Part shown: piece after piece, positions 7,782 to 15,256 of the stretch
How the letters are laid out: every line of letters begins with the position of its first letter
How positions within the stretch are numbered: the first letter of the stretch is position 1
Source of the DNA: Christensenella hongkongensis
Lineage (GTDB): Bacteria > Bacillota > Clostridia > Christensenellales > Christensenellaceae
NCBI RefSeq assembly: GCF_000981035.1
Contig: NZ_LAYJ01000131.1
Coordinates: 1-64,000, forward strand
DNA: 64,000 nt
Direction of reading: 5' to 3'
Notes under the pieces: generated by a model
Told to the model about the DNA's origin: nothing
The model's database searches: none
The model's input: only the letters and a program-made list of their open reading frames with translations
Position numbers and translations under genes: made by a program

Positions 7782-8831
7782 ATGAAACTTTTGGTTACGA
7801 CATATATGGTAGACGAATACAAAGAGGTATTCGAGAAAATGTTCGATGAGGTCCATTATAAAGGGATGATGGAACTTGGACGGCTTCTTACGGAGGACGA
7901 GCTTGCAGAGGCACTTCAGGGAATGGACGCGGTTGTCATTGAATTTGATCCGCTTTCCCGCAAAGTCCTTGAACAGGCAAAGGATCTTAAAATCATCCTT
8001 TCGGTCCGTGGGGGCGCGCACGCAAATATCGATATAGAAGCAGCGACAGAGATGGGGATTCCAATTACAAACGTTCCCGGGCGCAATGGCGATACGGTAG
8101 CGGATTTCACGATTGGTATGATGATTGCTGTTTCAAGGGGGCTTGCACAGGGAAACCACCTGATCAAAAACAAAGTGATGACCGACGAAAAACAGCATTT
8201 TGAAAACGGGTTCTGCAAAAACGATATTAACTGGGTTGGCTCGACTCCTGAAAAGTTTGCATATCTGCAATACAAAGGGCCGACGCTTGCAGGAAAGACA
8301 CTTGGCCTTGTGGGATGCGGGGCGATTGGCATGGAGGTAGCAAAGCGCGCCGTGGCTTTTGACATGGAAGTGATTGCATTTGATCCATACCTGAAGCCGG
8401 AAAATATAAAGTATGGCATCAAGCTGATGGAGCTTGAAGACGTGATGCGACAGGCGGATTTTGTTTCGATCCACGTGCCGGTTACGCCATCCACAAGGGG
8501 GCTTGTATCTGCTGAGATGCTGTCGCTCATGAAGCCGAACGCATACCTCATTAACAATGCGCGTGCTGCGGTTCTCGATTATGACAAGCTGATCGATATG
8601 CTGCAAAAGAATGAAATTGCGGGCGCAGCCCTGGATGTTTATCCGATCGAGCCGCTTCCGGATAACCATCCTCTGGTGGCGATGGATAACGTGGTTCTTA
8701 CACCCCACATTGCGGGATGCAGCCTCGATCCCTATGTAAGGTCTTACAAAAAGCTCGCGGTGGATGCGCAGAGGTTCCTGGCAGGGGAACGTCCTGAGAA
8801 GGTGTATAATCCTGACGTATACAAGGATTGA
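7782..8831 (+). CDS. D-isomer-specific 2-hydroxyacid dehydrogenase family protein
   Basis: This 349-residue NAD(P)-dependent dehydrogenase has the Rossmann motif GCGAIG (residues 178-183) and an acidic residue after the second strand (FDPY). The catalytic triad of the family is present as R261 (NNARAAV), E290 (YPIEPLP) and H309 (LTPHIAG). It would interconvert a D-2-hydroxyacid and a 2-oxo acid, and so could feed the E1 enzyme encoded upstream. An insertion around residues 135-165 is longer than in phosphoglycerate dehydrogenase. The ATG at 7782 follows AAGGAG; a longer reading frame from 7749 overlaps the E1 beta gene and is not needed. Substrate unknown. Confidence 0.88.
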   Translation: MKLLVTTYMVDEYKEVFEKMFDEVHYKGMMELGRLLTEDELAEALQGMDAVVIEFDPLSRKVLEQAKDLKIILSVRGGAHANIDIEAATEMGIPITNVPGRNGDTVADFTIGMMIAVSRGLAQGNHLIKNKVMTDEKQHFENGFCKNDINWVGSTPEKFAYLQYKGPTLAGKTLGLVGCGAIGMEVAKRAVAFDMEVIAFDPYLKPENIKYGIKLMELEDVMRQADFVSIHVPVTPSTRGLVSAEMLSLMKPNAYLINNARAAVLDYDKLIDMLQKNEIAGAALDVYPIEPLPDNHPLVAMDNVVLTPHIAGCSLDPYVRSYKKLAVDAQRFLAGERPEKVYNPDVYKD

Positions 8832-8876
8832 ACGCCGGTTTACAAAACAAAACGACTTAAGATAGGTGGAATGGGA

Positions 8877-10367
8877 ATGGATGCGCTCTTTTTAGGAATC
8901 GACGCCGGTACGACAAAAATAAAAACGGTGCTGTTTGATCAGAAAGGGAACGAATTGAAATTCGCCCGAAGGCAAATGGCGCCGGTCTATAATGATTTCG
9001 GAAATGTGCTTGCTGACATGAACGAAGTATGGAACATGGTGGTTGAAACGATTCGCGAGGTCACGCAGGACAGCAAACAGTTTGGGGAAATCAAGGCGAT
9101 AGGGATTACCGCGCAGGGAGACGGACTCTGGATGCTTGATAAGGATAAAAAACCTTTTCACCCGGCGGTGCTGTGGCTGGACGGACGGGCGACCTCGTAT
9201 ATCGACAGATGGAACCGCGAGGGTATCCTGAATGCTTCGGGCAGAGTTGTATTTGCCGGATCGACGCTTCCTTATTCCGTATGGCATTATGACAACGAGC
9301 CGGATACGATGAAGAAGGCAAAACATGTACTTTTTTGTAAGGACTGGATCAAATATTGCCTCACAGGAAAAATCGTAACAGATCCAACCGATCTTTCAGA
9401 CGCGTCGTTAATTCGTGCGAGCGAGGGGAAGTACAATGGAGAGCTGCTTGGAAAGTTCCATGCAGAGCAGCTTTTGGAGCTGCTGCCGCCCATTGCAGGG
9501 AGCACGGATGTAATTGGCTATGTATCGGAGGCGGCGGCTGAAGCAACGGGACTTGAGGCGCGTATCCCGGTTGTAAACGGCGCGATTGATGTGGTTTGCA
9601 CAGCCGTAGGCAGCGGAGTTTATGAGAGGGATACCGCGGTATCGATTGTGGGTACGACAGTATACAGTGAAATGGCAACAGATTCCCTTGACCTGATGGA
9701 GGATGCGGGGGATGCCCCGCCTTCCATCATTTGCCATGCAGCAAAGGAGCGGTGGCTGCTTGCGTATGGTACGATGATGGGCGCGCCGAACGTTGACTGG
9801 TTCATGCGCGAGATGTTTCATGGGGAGCTTTCATTTGAAGACGCGGAACGCCGTATCAAAAAAATAGCGGCAGGTTCGGACGGGATTATATTCCTACCCT
9901 TCCTTGCGGAGGGAGGAGAACGGGCTCCGTTCGTGAAATCAACTGCATCCGCCCAGTTCTACGGAATGAAAGCGCATCACAGCATAGATCATATGCTGCG
10001 CGCGGTATATGAAGGGGTTGCGCTTTCCATGAAAGACTGTTATGAGCACTTCCCGGAGAAACCGACCAGTATTAGGCTTTCTGGCGGGGGAAGCGCCAGC
10101 GATATCTGGTGCCAGATATTTGCAGACTGTGCAAAACGCCCCGTTGAAACGATCTACGGAAACGAAGTGGGCGCAAGAGGAGCGGCCATTGCAGCCGGAG
10201 TAGGCGTTGGATTTTTTTCGGATGTGAGCGAAGGAATCCGCGAGATGGTTAAGGTCAAGCGCACCTTTGAACCAAACGAAGAGGCATGCGAAAAGTATGA
10301 CCGTATTTATGCGGTGTATACGGAGCTTTGCAGAAGATTATGGGATGTATGGGATATGGAATATTAA
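8877..10367 (+). CDS. FGGY-family carbohydrate kinase
   Basis: This 496-residue two-domain kinase begins with the phosphate-binding strand FLGIDAGTTKIKTVLFD and carries VLWLDGRA, NGAIDVVCTAVGSG (with the presumed catalytic aspartate) and SGGGSASDIWCQIFAD near the C-terminus. Overall it resembles the xylulose, L-xylulose and erythritol kinase branch rather than glycerol kinase. It would phosphorylate an imported ketose or polyol with ATP. AGGTGG at 8864-8869 is one base before an ATG at 8871 but seven before the ATG at 8877, so the latter is chosen. Its presence beside the RuBisCO-like gene argues that the latter sees a phosphorylated substrate. Confidence 0.9.
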   Translation: MDALFLGIDAGTTKIKTVLFDQKGNELKFARRQMAPVYNDFGNVLADMNEVWNMVVETIREVTQDSKQFGEIKAIGITAQGDGLWMLDKDKKPFHPAVLWLDGRATSYIDRWNREGILNASGRVVFAGSTLPYSVWHYDNEPDTMKKAKHVLFCKDWIKYCLTGKIVTDPTDLSDASLIRASEGKYNGELLGKFHAEQLLELLPPIAGSTDVIGYVSEAAAEATGLEARIPVVNGAIDVVCTAVGSGVYERDTAVSIVGTTVYSEMATDSLDLMEDAGDAPPSIICHAAKERWLLAYGTMMGAPNVDWFMREMFHGELSFEDAERRIKKIAAGSDGIIFLPFLAEGGERAPFVKSTASAQFYGMKAHHSIDHMLRAVYEGVALSMKDCYEHFPEKPTSIRLSGGGSASDIWCQIFADCAKRPVETIYGNEVGARGAAIAAGVGVGFFSDVSEGIREMVKVKRTFEPNEEACEKYDRIYAVYTELCRRLWDVWDMEY

Positions 10368-10386
10368 TAACAAAGGAGATATCATC

Positions 10387-10629
10387 ATGAAAAAAGAAAT
10401 TATTATGCCTAAGATTGGCCTCGATATGGAAGAGGGAACAATCAATAAGTGGCTAAAAAAAGTGGGCGACCACATGGAGGCAGGCGAGTCTATTCTGGAA
10501 ATCGAGACGGATAAGGCTGTAACGGAAGTAGAAGCCGCGGTCAGCGGAACACTTGTGGAGATTGTTGCCGGGGATGGCGATACGGTAGAAATCACCAAGA
10601 CAATCGGATGGGTAGAGACCGATGAATGA
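10387..10629 (+). CDS. Free-standing lipoyl-domain protein (E2 swinging arm)
   Basis: Only 80 residues long, it is a complete biotinyl/lipoyl domain: MPKIGLDMEEGTI at the start and the hairpin ETDKAVTEVEA, with K43 as the lipoylation site. In most bacteria this domain is the N-terminus of the E2 acyltransferase, joined by a flexible linker. Here it ends with TGA at 10627-10629, and the E2 catalytic domain starts at 10622 in another frame. AAAGGAG precedes its ATG. It is unlike biotin carriers, which usually have AMKM rather than TDKA. It probably shuttles acyl groups as a separate protein, or binds E2 non-covalently. Confidence 0.9.
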   Translation: MKKEIIMPKIGLDMEEGTINKWLKKVGDHMEAGESILEIETDKAVTEVEAAVSGTLVEIVAGDGDTVEITKTIGWVETDE

Positions 10630-11287
10630 CCGTGAATTGAAGCTGACGCCGCTGCAAAAGGCAATGAGCAGGCAAATGCTCGCGAGCTGGACTGAGGTTC
10701 CGCAATTTCAGTTGGTCGCAGAAATCAACTGTGGGGCGGTCATGGCGTTCCGCAGGCTGGTTCCATATAAGCCTTCATTTACGACGATTATGGTGAAGGC
10801 GATGGCGGATACGCTCCAAAACCATCCGAAGCTGAATTCCGCATGGGCGGGAGACCATATCGTCGAACATGATGAGGTCAATATGGGTGTAGCGGTCGAT
10901 ACGCCGCGAGGCCTTCTTGTGCCGGTAATCCGCAACGCGTCCAATAAGACGCTGCAGGAAATTCATCAGGAAATGGAAGAAATCAAGGAAGCCTCAAAGG
11001 AGGGCAAGTTTAAAATGGACGCGCTTTCCGGGGGAACCTTTACGCTCAGCAATCTGGGAATGTTTAACATACGTTCCTTTCAGGCGATTGTTAACGCTCC
11101 ACAGGCTGCGATTTTGGCAGTTTCCAAAATTGCCGATACGCCCGTCGTAGCAGATGGAAAGCTTGAAGCGGGAAAAGTGATGAGCGTATCATTAAGCATC
11201 GACCACAGGGTAACAGACGGTGCAAGCGGAGCACGCATGCTCCAGGATTTTGTGGCTCTTATGGAGGCGCCCCAGGATCTTGGCTGA
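10622..11287 (+). CDS. 2-oxo-acid dehydrogenase E2 catalytic (acyltransferase) domain only
   Basis: This 221-residue protein covers just the CoA acyltransferase domain of E2. It starts with LTPLQKAMSRQM, the beginning of the catalytic domain in full-length E2s, and ends with the active-site motif DHRVTDG, with H195 and D199. There is no lipoyl domain and no peripheral subunit-binding domain for E1 or E3. The ATG overlaps the lipoyl gene by eight bases, so the two are almost certainly co-translated. It would transfer the acyl group from lipoamide to CoA. No dihydrolipoamide dehydrogenase (E3) gene is in the window, so E3 must be supplied elsewhere. A frameshift joining the two halves is an alternative, but both ends look natural. 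Confidence 0.88.
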   Translation: MNDRELKLTPLQKAMSRQMLASWTEVPQFQLVAEINCGAVMAFRRLVPYKPSFTTIMVKAMADTLQNHPKLNSAWAGDHIVEHDEVNMGVAVDTPRGLLVPVIRNASNKTLQEIHQEMEEIKEASKEGKFKMDALSGGTFTLSNLGMFNIRSFQAIVNAPQAAILAVSKIADTPVVADGKLEAGKVMSVSLSIDHRVTDGASGARMLQDFVALMEAPQDLG

Positions 11288-11386
11288 GCTTTCTGGAGCG
11301 TGCGGTACGGCAGGCGAAAATCCATAGTATTAATATCGACACTTAAACTCCTATGTCCTGAAAATGTTTGCCAGTACCGCATTTTG

Positions 11387-11419
11387 CAAAACAGACCGTG
11401 AAACTCACGGCCTGTTTTG
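11387..11419. terminator. Bidirectional hairpin terminator between convergent operons
   Basis: CAAAACAGACCGTGA (11387-11401) pairs with TCACGGCCTGTTTTG (11405-11419), a 15-bp stem with one A-C mismatch and a three-base loop. The stem ends are A- and T-rich, giving a short U-tract on either strand. It lies between the E2 gene and the convergent dehydrogenase gene and probably ends both transcripts. Confidence 0.75.
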
Positions 11420-11453
11420 TTATGATCTTTACATACACATGATTGAAATGTCA

Positions 11454-12479
11454 CTATTCTCCGGCAAATTCAATCAGCACCTTTGGGTAAAAGCCCGTTT
11501 CGGTTGCTTCGAATGCCTCCTGAGCGTCGTTGAGCGAAAAAATCTTTGATATAATTGGCTCCAGGTCGAGCCTCGGCATAATCTCACGGATACGCGGAAG
11601 CATATAAGGAGCCATATAAAAGGGTTTGAGAGTTGCCTCCTTCAGGTAAAGCTCGGAGGTGGTAATCGGAATATCCGTATTTAGCCCGTAAACACTCGAA
11701 AACGCGATTGTTCCTTCACGTGCCAATAGCTTTGAAGAAAGCCTGAGCATTTTGATGTTGCCCGAGGTTTCGAAAATAACGTCGTAGCCAAGATAGTTTG
11801 TAATCCCGTTTGCCTCGGCGGCGATATTCTGCTTTGAAGGATCGATTATGTATTCGGCGCCGAATCTTCGCGCAAGGTCACGGTTTGCCTCGGTTGAATC
11901 GATTACTGTGATGCAGGTAGCGCCTTGCATTTTTACCAACTGGAGGATTAGCAGGCCGGGTACTGTTGCGCCGATTACCATCGCTTTGTCGCCCATTTTA
12001 ATACTTGCGCGGTCCATACCATGAAGTGCGTAGCCGATAGGATCTGTAAGGCAACCTGCTTTCATTGGGACTGATTTTGGAAGATGAATCAGTTGTCGAG
12101 CCTTCCAGACGATATATTCGGACATCGCGCCCTCTGTCATACGCAAGTTCAAACAATGCGCTTCCTTTCCGCTCAGGCAGTAAAAACAATGACCACATGG
12201 CTGCCATGCGTAACCGCTGACTCTGTCTCCTTCAGAAAAACCAAGTGCTTTCGCTTCTGTTCCGCATTCGACGACTGTGCCGGACATTTCATGCCCGGTT
12301 GGATAAAGGATAGGCCCCCAGGCCAGCATTTCATCACTGCGCTCAAAAAATGGAAGATCGTCAAAACAAACACCTGCGTAGGATACCTTGATCTTTACAT
12401 CGTCGGGAGCCTGGATTTCCGGCTCCGGCTTTTCAAGTAGTTCGACTTTTCGGCTATGTGTAATAGAGACTTGTTTCAT
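11454..12479 (-). CDS. Zinc-dependent medium-chain alcohol/polyol dehydrogenase
   Basis: This 341-residue protein is a medium-chain dehydrogenase. The catalytic-zinc region is visible as AGVCFDD and TGHEMSG. A structural-zinc loop has four cysteines, PCGHCFYC...AHC. The Rossmann domain has VIGATVPG, a variant of GxGxxG. Relatives include sorbitol, threonine and other polyol dehydrogenases, so it may oxidise or reduce a sugar alcohol in the same pathway as the facing operon. It follows the regulator gene by 13 bases with AGAGGAA before its ATG, so the two form one unit. Substrate unknown. Confidence 0.87.
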   Translation of the reverse strand: MKQVSITHSRKVELLEKPEPEIQAPDDVKIKVSYAGVCFDDLPFFERSDEMLAWGPILYPTGHEMSGTVVECGTEAKALGFSEGDRVSGYAWQPCGHCFYCLSGKEAHCLNLRMTEGAMSEYIVWKARQLIHLPKSVPMKAGCLTDPIGYALHGMDRASIKMGDKAMVIGATVPGLLILQLVKMQGATCITVIDSTEANRDLARRFGAEYIIDPSKQNIAAEANGITNYLGYDVIFETSGNIKMLRLSSKLLAREGTIAFSSVYGLNTDIPITTSELYLKEATLKPFYMAPYMLPRIREIMPRLDLEPIISKIFSLNDAQEAFEATETGFYPKVLIEFAGE

Positions 12480-12492
12480 TATTATTCCTCTT

Positions 12493-14046
12493 TTATTTGA
12501 TGGAGTGGCAGTAACCTTTATATTCTGTTGGCGTCATACCGACGATTTTCTTGAAAATCTGGCTGAAATAGCGGTAATCTGAAAAACCAAGGGCTGATGC
12601 GACATCTGCGATCTTTTTTTCCGTATTGCGGATGTAGCTCTTTGCACTGCAAATTTTAAGAAGCGTAAGATAACCGGTGAAGGTAGTCCCCGTTTCTTTT
12701 TTGAAAAGATGGCTCAGGTAAGTATCGGTAACATGAACGCCGGATGCTATTTGTGTCAGGGAGACGGAAGATAAAAAATTGTCTATAATTTCTGCTGAAG
12801 CTTTCAGGATCAGCTCATTAACCGTGTGGTGGTAACCGGAGCATTTTTCTCCCAAAGCATAAAACCAGCTTTTGATTGCGGAGCATTCATCCTCGATCGT
12901 TTCAAAATCAAGAATGAAGGGGCTGCTGCCTTCAACCTCCTCCAAATGATATAGAAAGAGGATTGTGGATGATATCAGCTCTAGCTTGTGCCTGATATAA
13001 AAGAGCTCTGAAAAACTGCGGGAAGGCTTTAAATTCCAGATATAAAGCTCGTTTAGCAACTGTGCGGCAGAATCTACATCCGCAGGAAAAAGGCGTAAGA
13101 TGCGAATGGCGTGAAATTGCTCTGCAAGCAAACCATCGGTTGAAGAAATGGAATCAGAGCATTTTACCACAAGGTCGGCTTCCGTAATAAGGTCCAGATT
13201 GCCGACAAAATAGCCATACCGGTATTGTTTCATAATTTGGCGGTATTTACTGCCTAAGACATTTGGCGCTGAAGGATTGCTCAGGAAAAAAGTGAATGAC
13301 ACGTTGCTTTTACCCTCCAGAAGATATTTAATCTCGAATAAAAGCTTTTCTCTGGATGCTTGATCGATTTGCTCTGCATGGTCGAGCATGATGCAGAGTG
13401 GGCCGTCGTTTATAAAAAACGCCGCGCCTCTACCATATTGTTTTAAAATATCTTCAATTTGCCAGAGCAGAGATTTTTTAAAGGACGTATCAAACTGCAA
13501 AAAAGGCCGGAAAGGACGTGGGAGAAGCAGGCTGATTTTGGATTCGGAATGAAATCCGTATTTCCCGCGCAGATAGTCCAGCGCAGCAGGGGAAAAAGAG
13601 CCGTCGCCCAAAAGCTGTGCGCTGAGTTTATAATCAGCGTCATCCTTCGACGGGGATGGTGCCGATTGCCTTTGCAGGATGCCGAGGATATCGGAAAAAG
13701 TGCTTTTCAGATATTCCTGTGAGATGTCGTTGAAACAAACCGTATTAAATACATACTGGTATTGCATGGGAAGGCAGCGAGCGTCAGGCTCGACAAGAAG
13801 GACAACAAATTCATTGGAATGATTGTAGATTTCGCCAATCAGCGTCAGATACCGTTCAACGCCAATAACGGGAAGGGAACGGTCCAGAATAATAATTTGT
13901 GGCTTGTACAGTTTTAACTGTTCCAGGCCAAGAGCTCCGTTATATTCTGCGCCTACAATGTCGATTGGAAGACCGCAACGGGAGATCATATCGCATAGCA
14001 AGGAAACAGCGCTATAATTATTCATCAGAATCTGTAATTTCAGCAT
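12493..14046 (-). CDS. AraC-family regulator with degenerate receiver-like N-terminus (YesN-like layout)
   Basis: This 517-residue protein ends in a double helix-turn-helix AraC domain (about residues 415-515), including SLTQIASGVHVTDTYLSHLF and ASALGFSDYRYFSQIF. The first 120 residues resemble a response-regulator receiver with a possible phospho-acceptor in IIILDRSLPV. The usual acidic pair after the first strand is replaced by LMNNYS, and no conserved lysine is obvious, so normal phosphorylation is doubtful. The middle 280 residues are unassigned. No histidine kinase gene is adjacent. It is first in a two-gene unit with the zinc dehydrogenase and faces the RuBisCO-like operon, so it is the natural candidate for its regulator. 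Confidence 0.82.
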   Translation of the reverse strand: MLKLQILMNNYSAVSLLCDMISRCGLPIDIVGAEYNGALGLEQLKLYKPQIIILDRSLPVIGVERYLTLIGEIYNHSNEFVVLLVEPDARCLPMQYQYVFNTVCFNDISQEYLKSTFSDILGILQRQSAPSPSKDDADYKLSAQLLGDGSFSPAALDYLRGKYGFHSESKISLLLPRPFRPFLQFDTSFKKSLLWQIEDILKQYGRGAAFFINDGPLCIMLDHAEQIDQASREKLLFEIKYLLEGKSNVSFTFFLSNPSAPNVLGSKYRQIMKQYRYGYFVGNLDLITEADLVVKCSDSISSTDGLLAEQFHAIRILRLFPADVDSAAQLLNELYIWNLKPSRSFSELFYIRHKLELISSTILFLYHLEEVEGSSPFILDFETIEDECSAIKSWFYALGEKCSGYHHTVNELILKASAEIIDNFLSSVSLTQIASGVHVTDTYLSHLFKKETGTTFTGYLTLLKICSAKSYIRNTEKKIADVASALGFSDYRYFSQIFKKIVGMTPTEYKGYCHSIK

Positions 14047-14515
14047 TATAGTTCTCCGGTATCTTAAAAATCTTAAGACTTTCGTCCAGCCGTTTCAGGA
14101 GCATTTTTACCCGCATGGCTCTTTTTGTTTTTTCATTGAACGAAAATCCAACACAACAAGGCAGAATGCCAATAAAAAAGTATATTTATAGATTATCACG
14201 AACCGGAAAAAGGTACAAGCAAAACCCGGGAAGTAAAGTGCATTTTGATCATAATTAAAACCTGCTGCAAATGCCGGGAAACATCCTGGAATTGCGCCTG
14301 CTCGCATATTACGATATAAAAGATATAAAAAAATTTGTATCTGAATATGGATAGCACCTACTTTTTATTCTGTAAATATTGTATAATAAATTTGCATCAC
14401 GCAAGACAGGTTTGTGGAATGTGAGCAAATAACCGTTTTGCAGGACGCGCGGCGTTGTATCAAAAAACAGAAACGCTGCGTAAAAACAAAAACAAGCTAC
14501 TGTGAAGGTGAAAAG
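14047..14515 (+). promoter_or_regulatory. Divergent intergenic region between the AraC-type regulator and stp
   Basis: About 470 bases without a convincing gene. A consensus TATAAT (14382-14387) points toward stp, but the -35 is poor. The transcript would start near 14394, leaving a leader of roughly 120 bases before AAGGTG and the ATG at 14516. GGAGAA lies just upstream of the regulator ATG on the minus strand. No hairpin of note was found. Confidence 0.45.
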
Positions 14516-15256
14516 ATGAAAGTTGCGGCGTTGAGCCATGTGGGCAAAGTCAGGACAGTCAATGAGGATTCTGTACTGGTGCACGAAAAAAGTGCTCCGG
14601 TCTATATGCTGGTTGCGGATGGAATGGGCGGCCACGCGGCGGGAGAGGTTGCAAGCGGGACGGCGTGCAGCGCAATCCAAGAGTATATTGACAGGCTTGG
14701 TGTTAACGAGCTCAATGAAGAACAGATTCGCAAGGCGGTTGAATTTGCCAACAAGAGATTGCGTGACGAAATGGAGAAAAACTCTGAGCTGGAGGGGATG
14801 GGAACAACCCTGACGCTCGCGGCTTTTTGCGGCGATGTGATTACTTTTGCACAGGTAGGGGATTCCCGTGCATACCATAAACAAAACGGATCGATCAGGA
14901 AGGTGACCAAGGATCATACGTACGTCCAGCACCTGATTGACAGCGGCGTAATCAAAAAGGGAGCTGCTGAAGATTATCCTTTTAAAAACATTATTACGCG
15001 CGCCGTTGGAATGAAAGAAATCAGTGTGGATTTTTTTACTGAAAAATGGGAAAAAGACGATATTATCCTGCTGTGCTCAGACGGACTCTCAAACTATACA
15101 AACGAGGATTTGCTCAACCGTGTGCTTTCCAAAGAGATAAGCCTTGAAGATAAGGCGAAAGAGCTTGTGGAGATTGCGCTTTCGGGTGGGGGCAAGGATA
15201 ATATTTCAGTGATTCTCGCACAGTATTCAGGGGATGGAGGGCTGCCGGATGATTGA
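14516..15256 (+). CDS. stp: PP2C-type serine/threonine phosphatase (Stp/PrpC)
   Basis: This 246-residue protein has PP2C metal-binding motifs: VRTVNEDS near the start, VADGMGGHAAGE (D35, G36), GMGTTLTLA, GDSRAY, CSDGLSNY and GGKDNISVI at the end. It removes phosphates placed by PASTA-type Ser/Thr kinases such as the one encoded next. The ATG at 14516 follows AAGGTG; in-frame codons further upstream lack a ribosome-binding site and would add a tail foreign to the family. It overlaps the kinase start by eight bases, the usual Firmicute arrangement. Confidence 0.94.
   Translation: MKVAALSHVGKVRTVNEDSVLVHEKSAPVYMLVADGMGGHAAGEVASGTACSAIQEYIDRLGVNELNEEQIRKAVEFANKRLRDEMEKNSELEGMGTTLTLAAFCGDVITFAQVGDSRAYHKQNGSIRKVTKDHTYVQHLIDSGVIKKGAAEDYPFKNIITRAVGMKEISVDFFTEKWEKDDIILLCSDGLSNYTNEDLLNRVLSKEISLEDKAKELVEIALSGGGKDNISVILAQYSGDGGLPDD

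Noticed and set aside
14107-14307. Minus-strand frame of 66 codons between the AraC-type regulator and stp
   Set aside because: No ribosome-binding site and no protein-like pattern; the region is better explained as a divergent promoter region.
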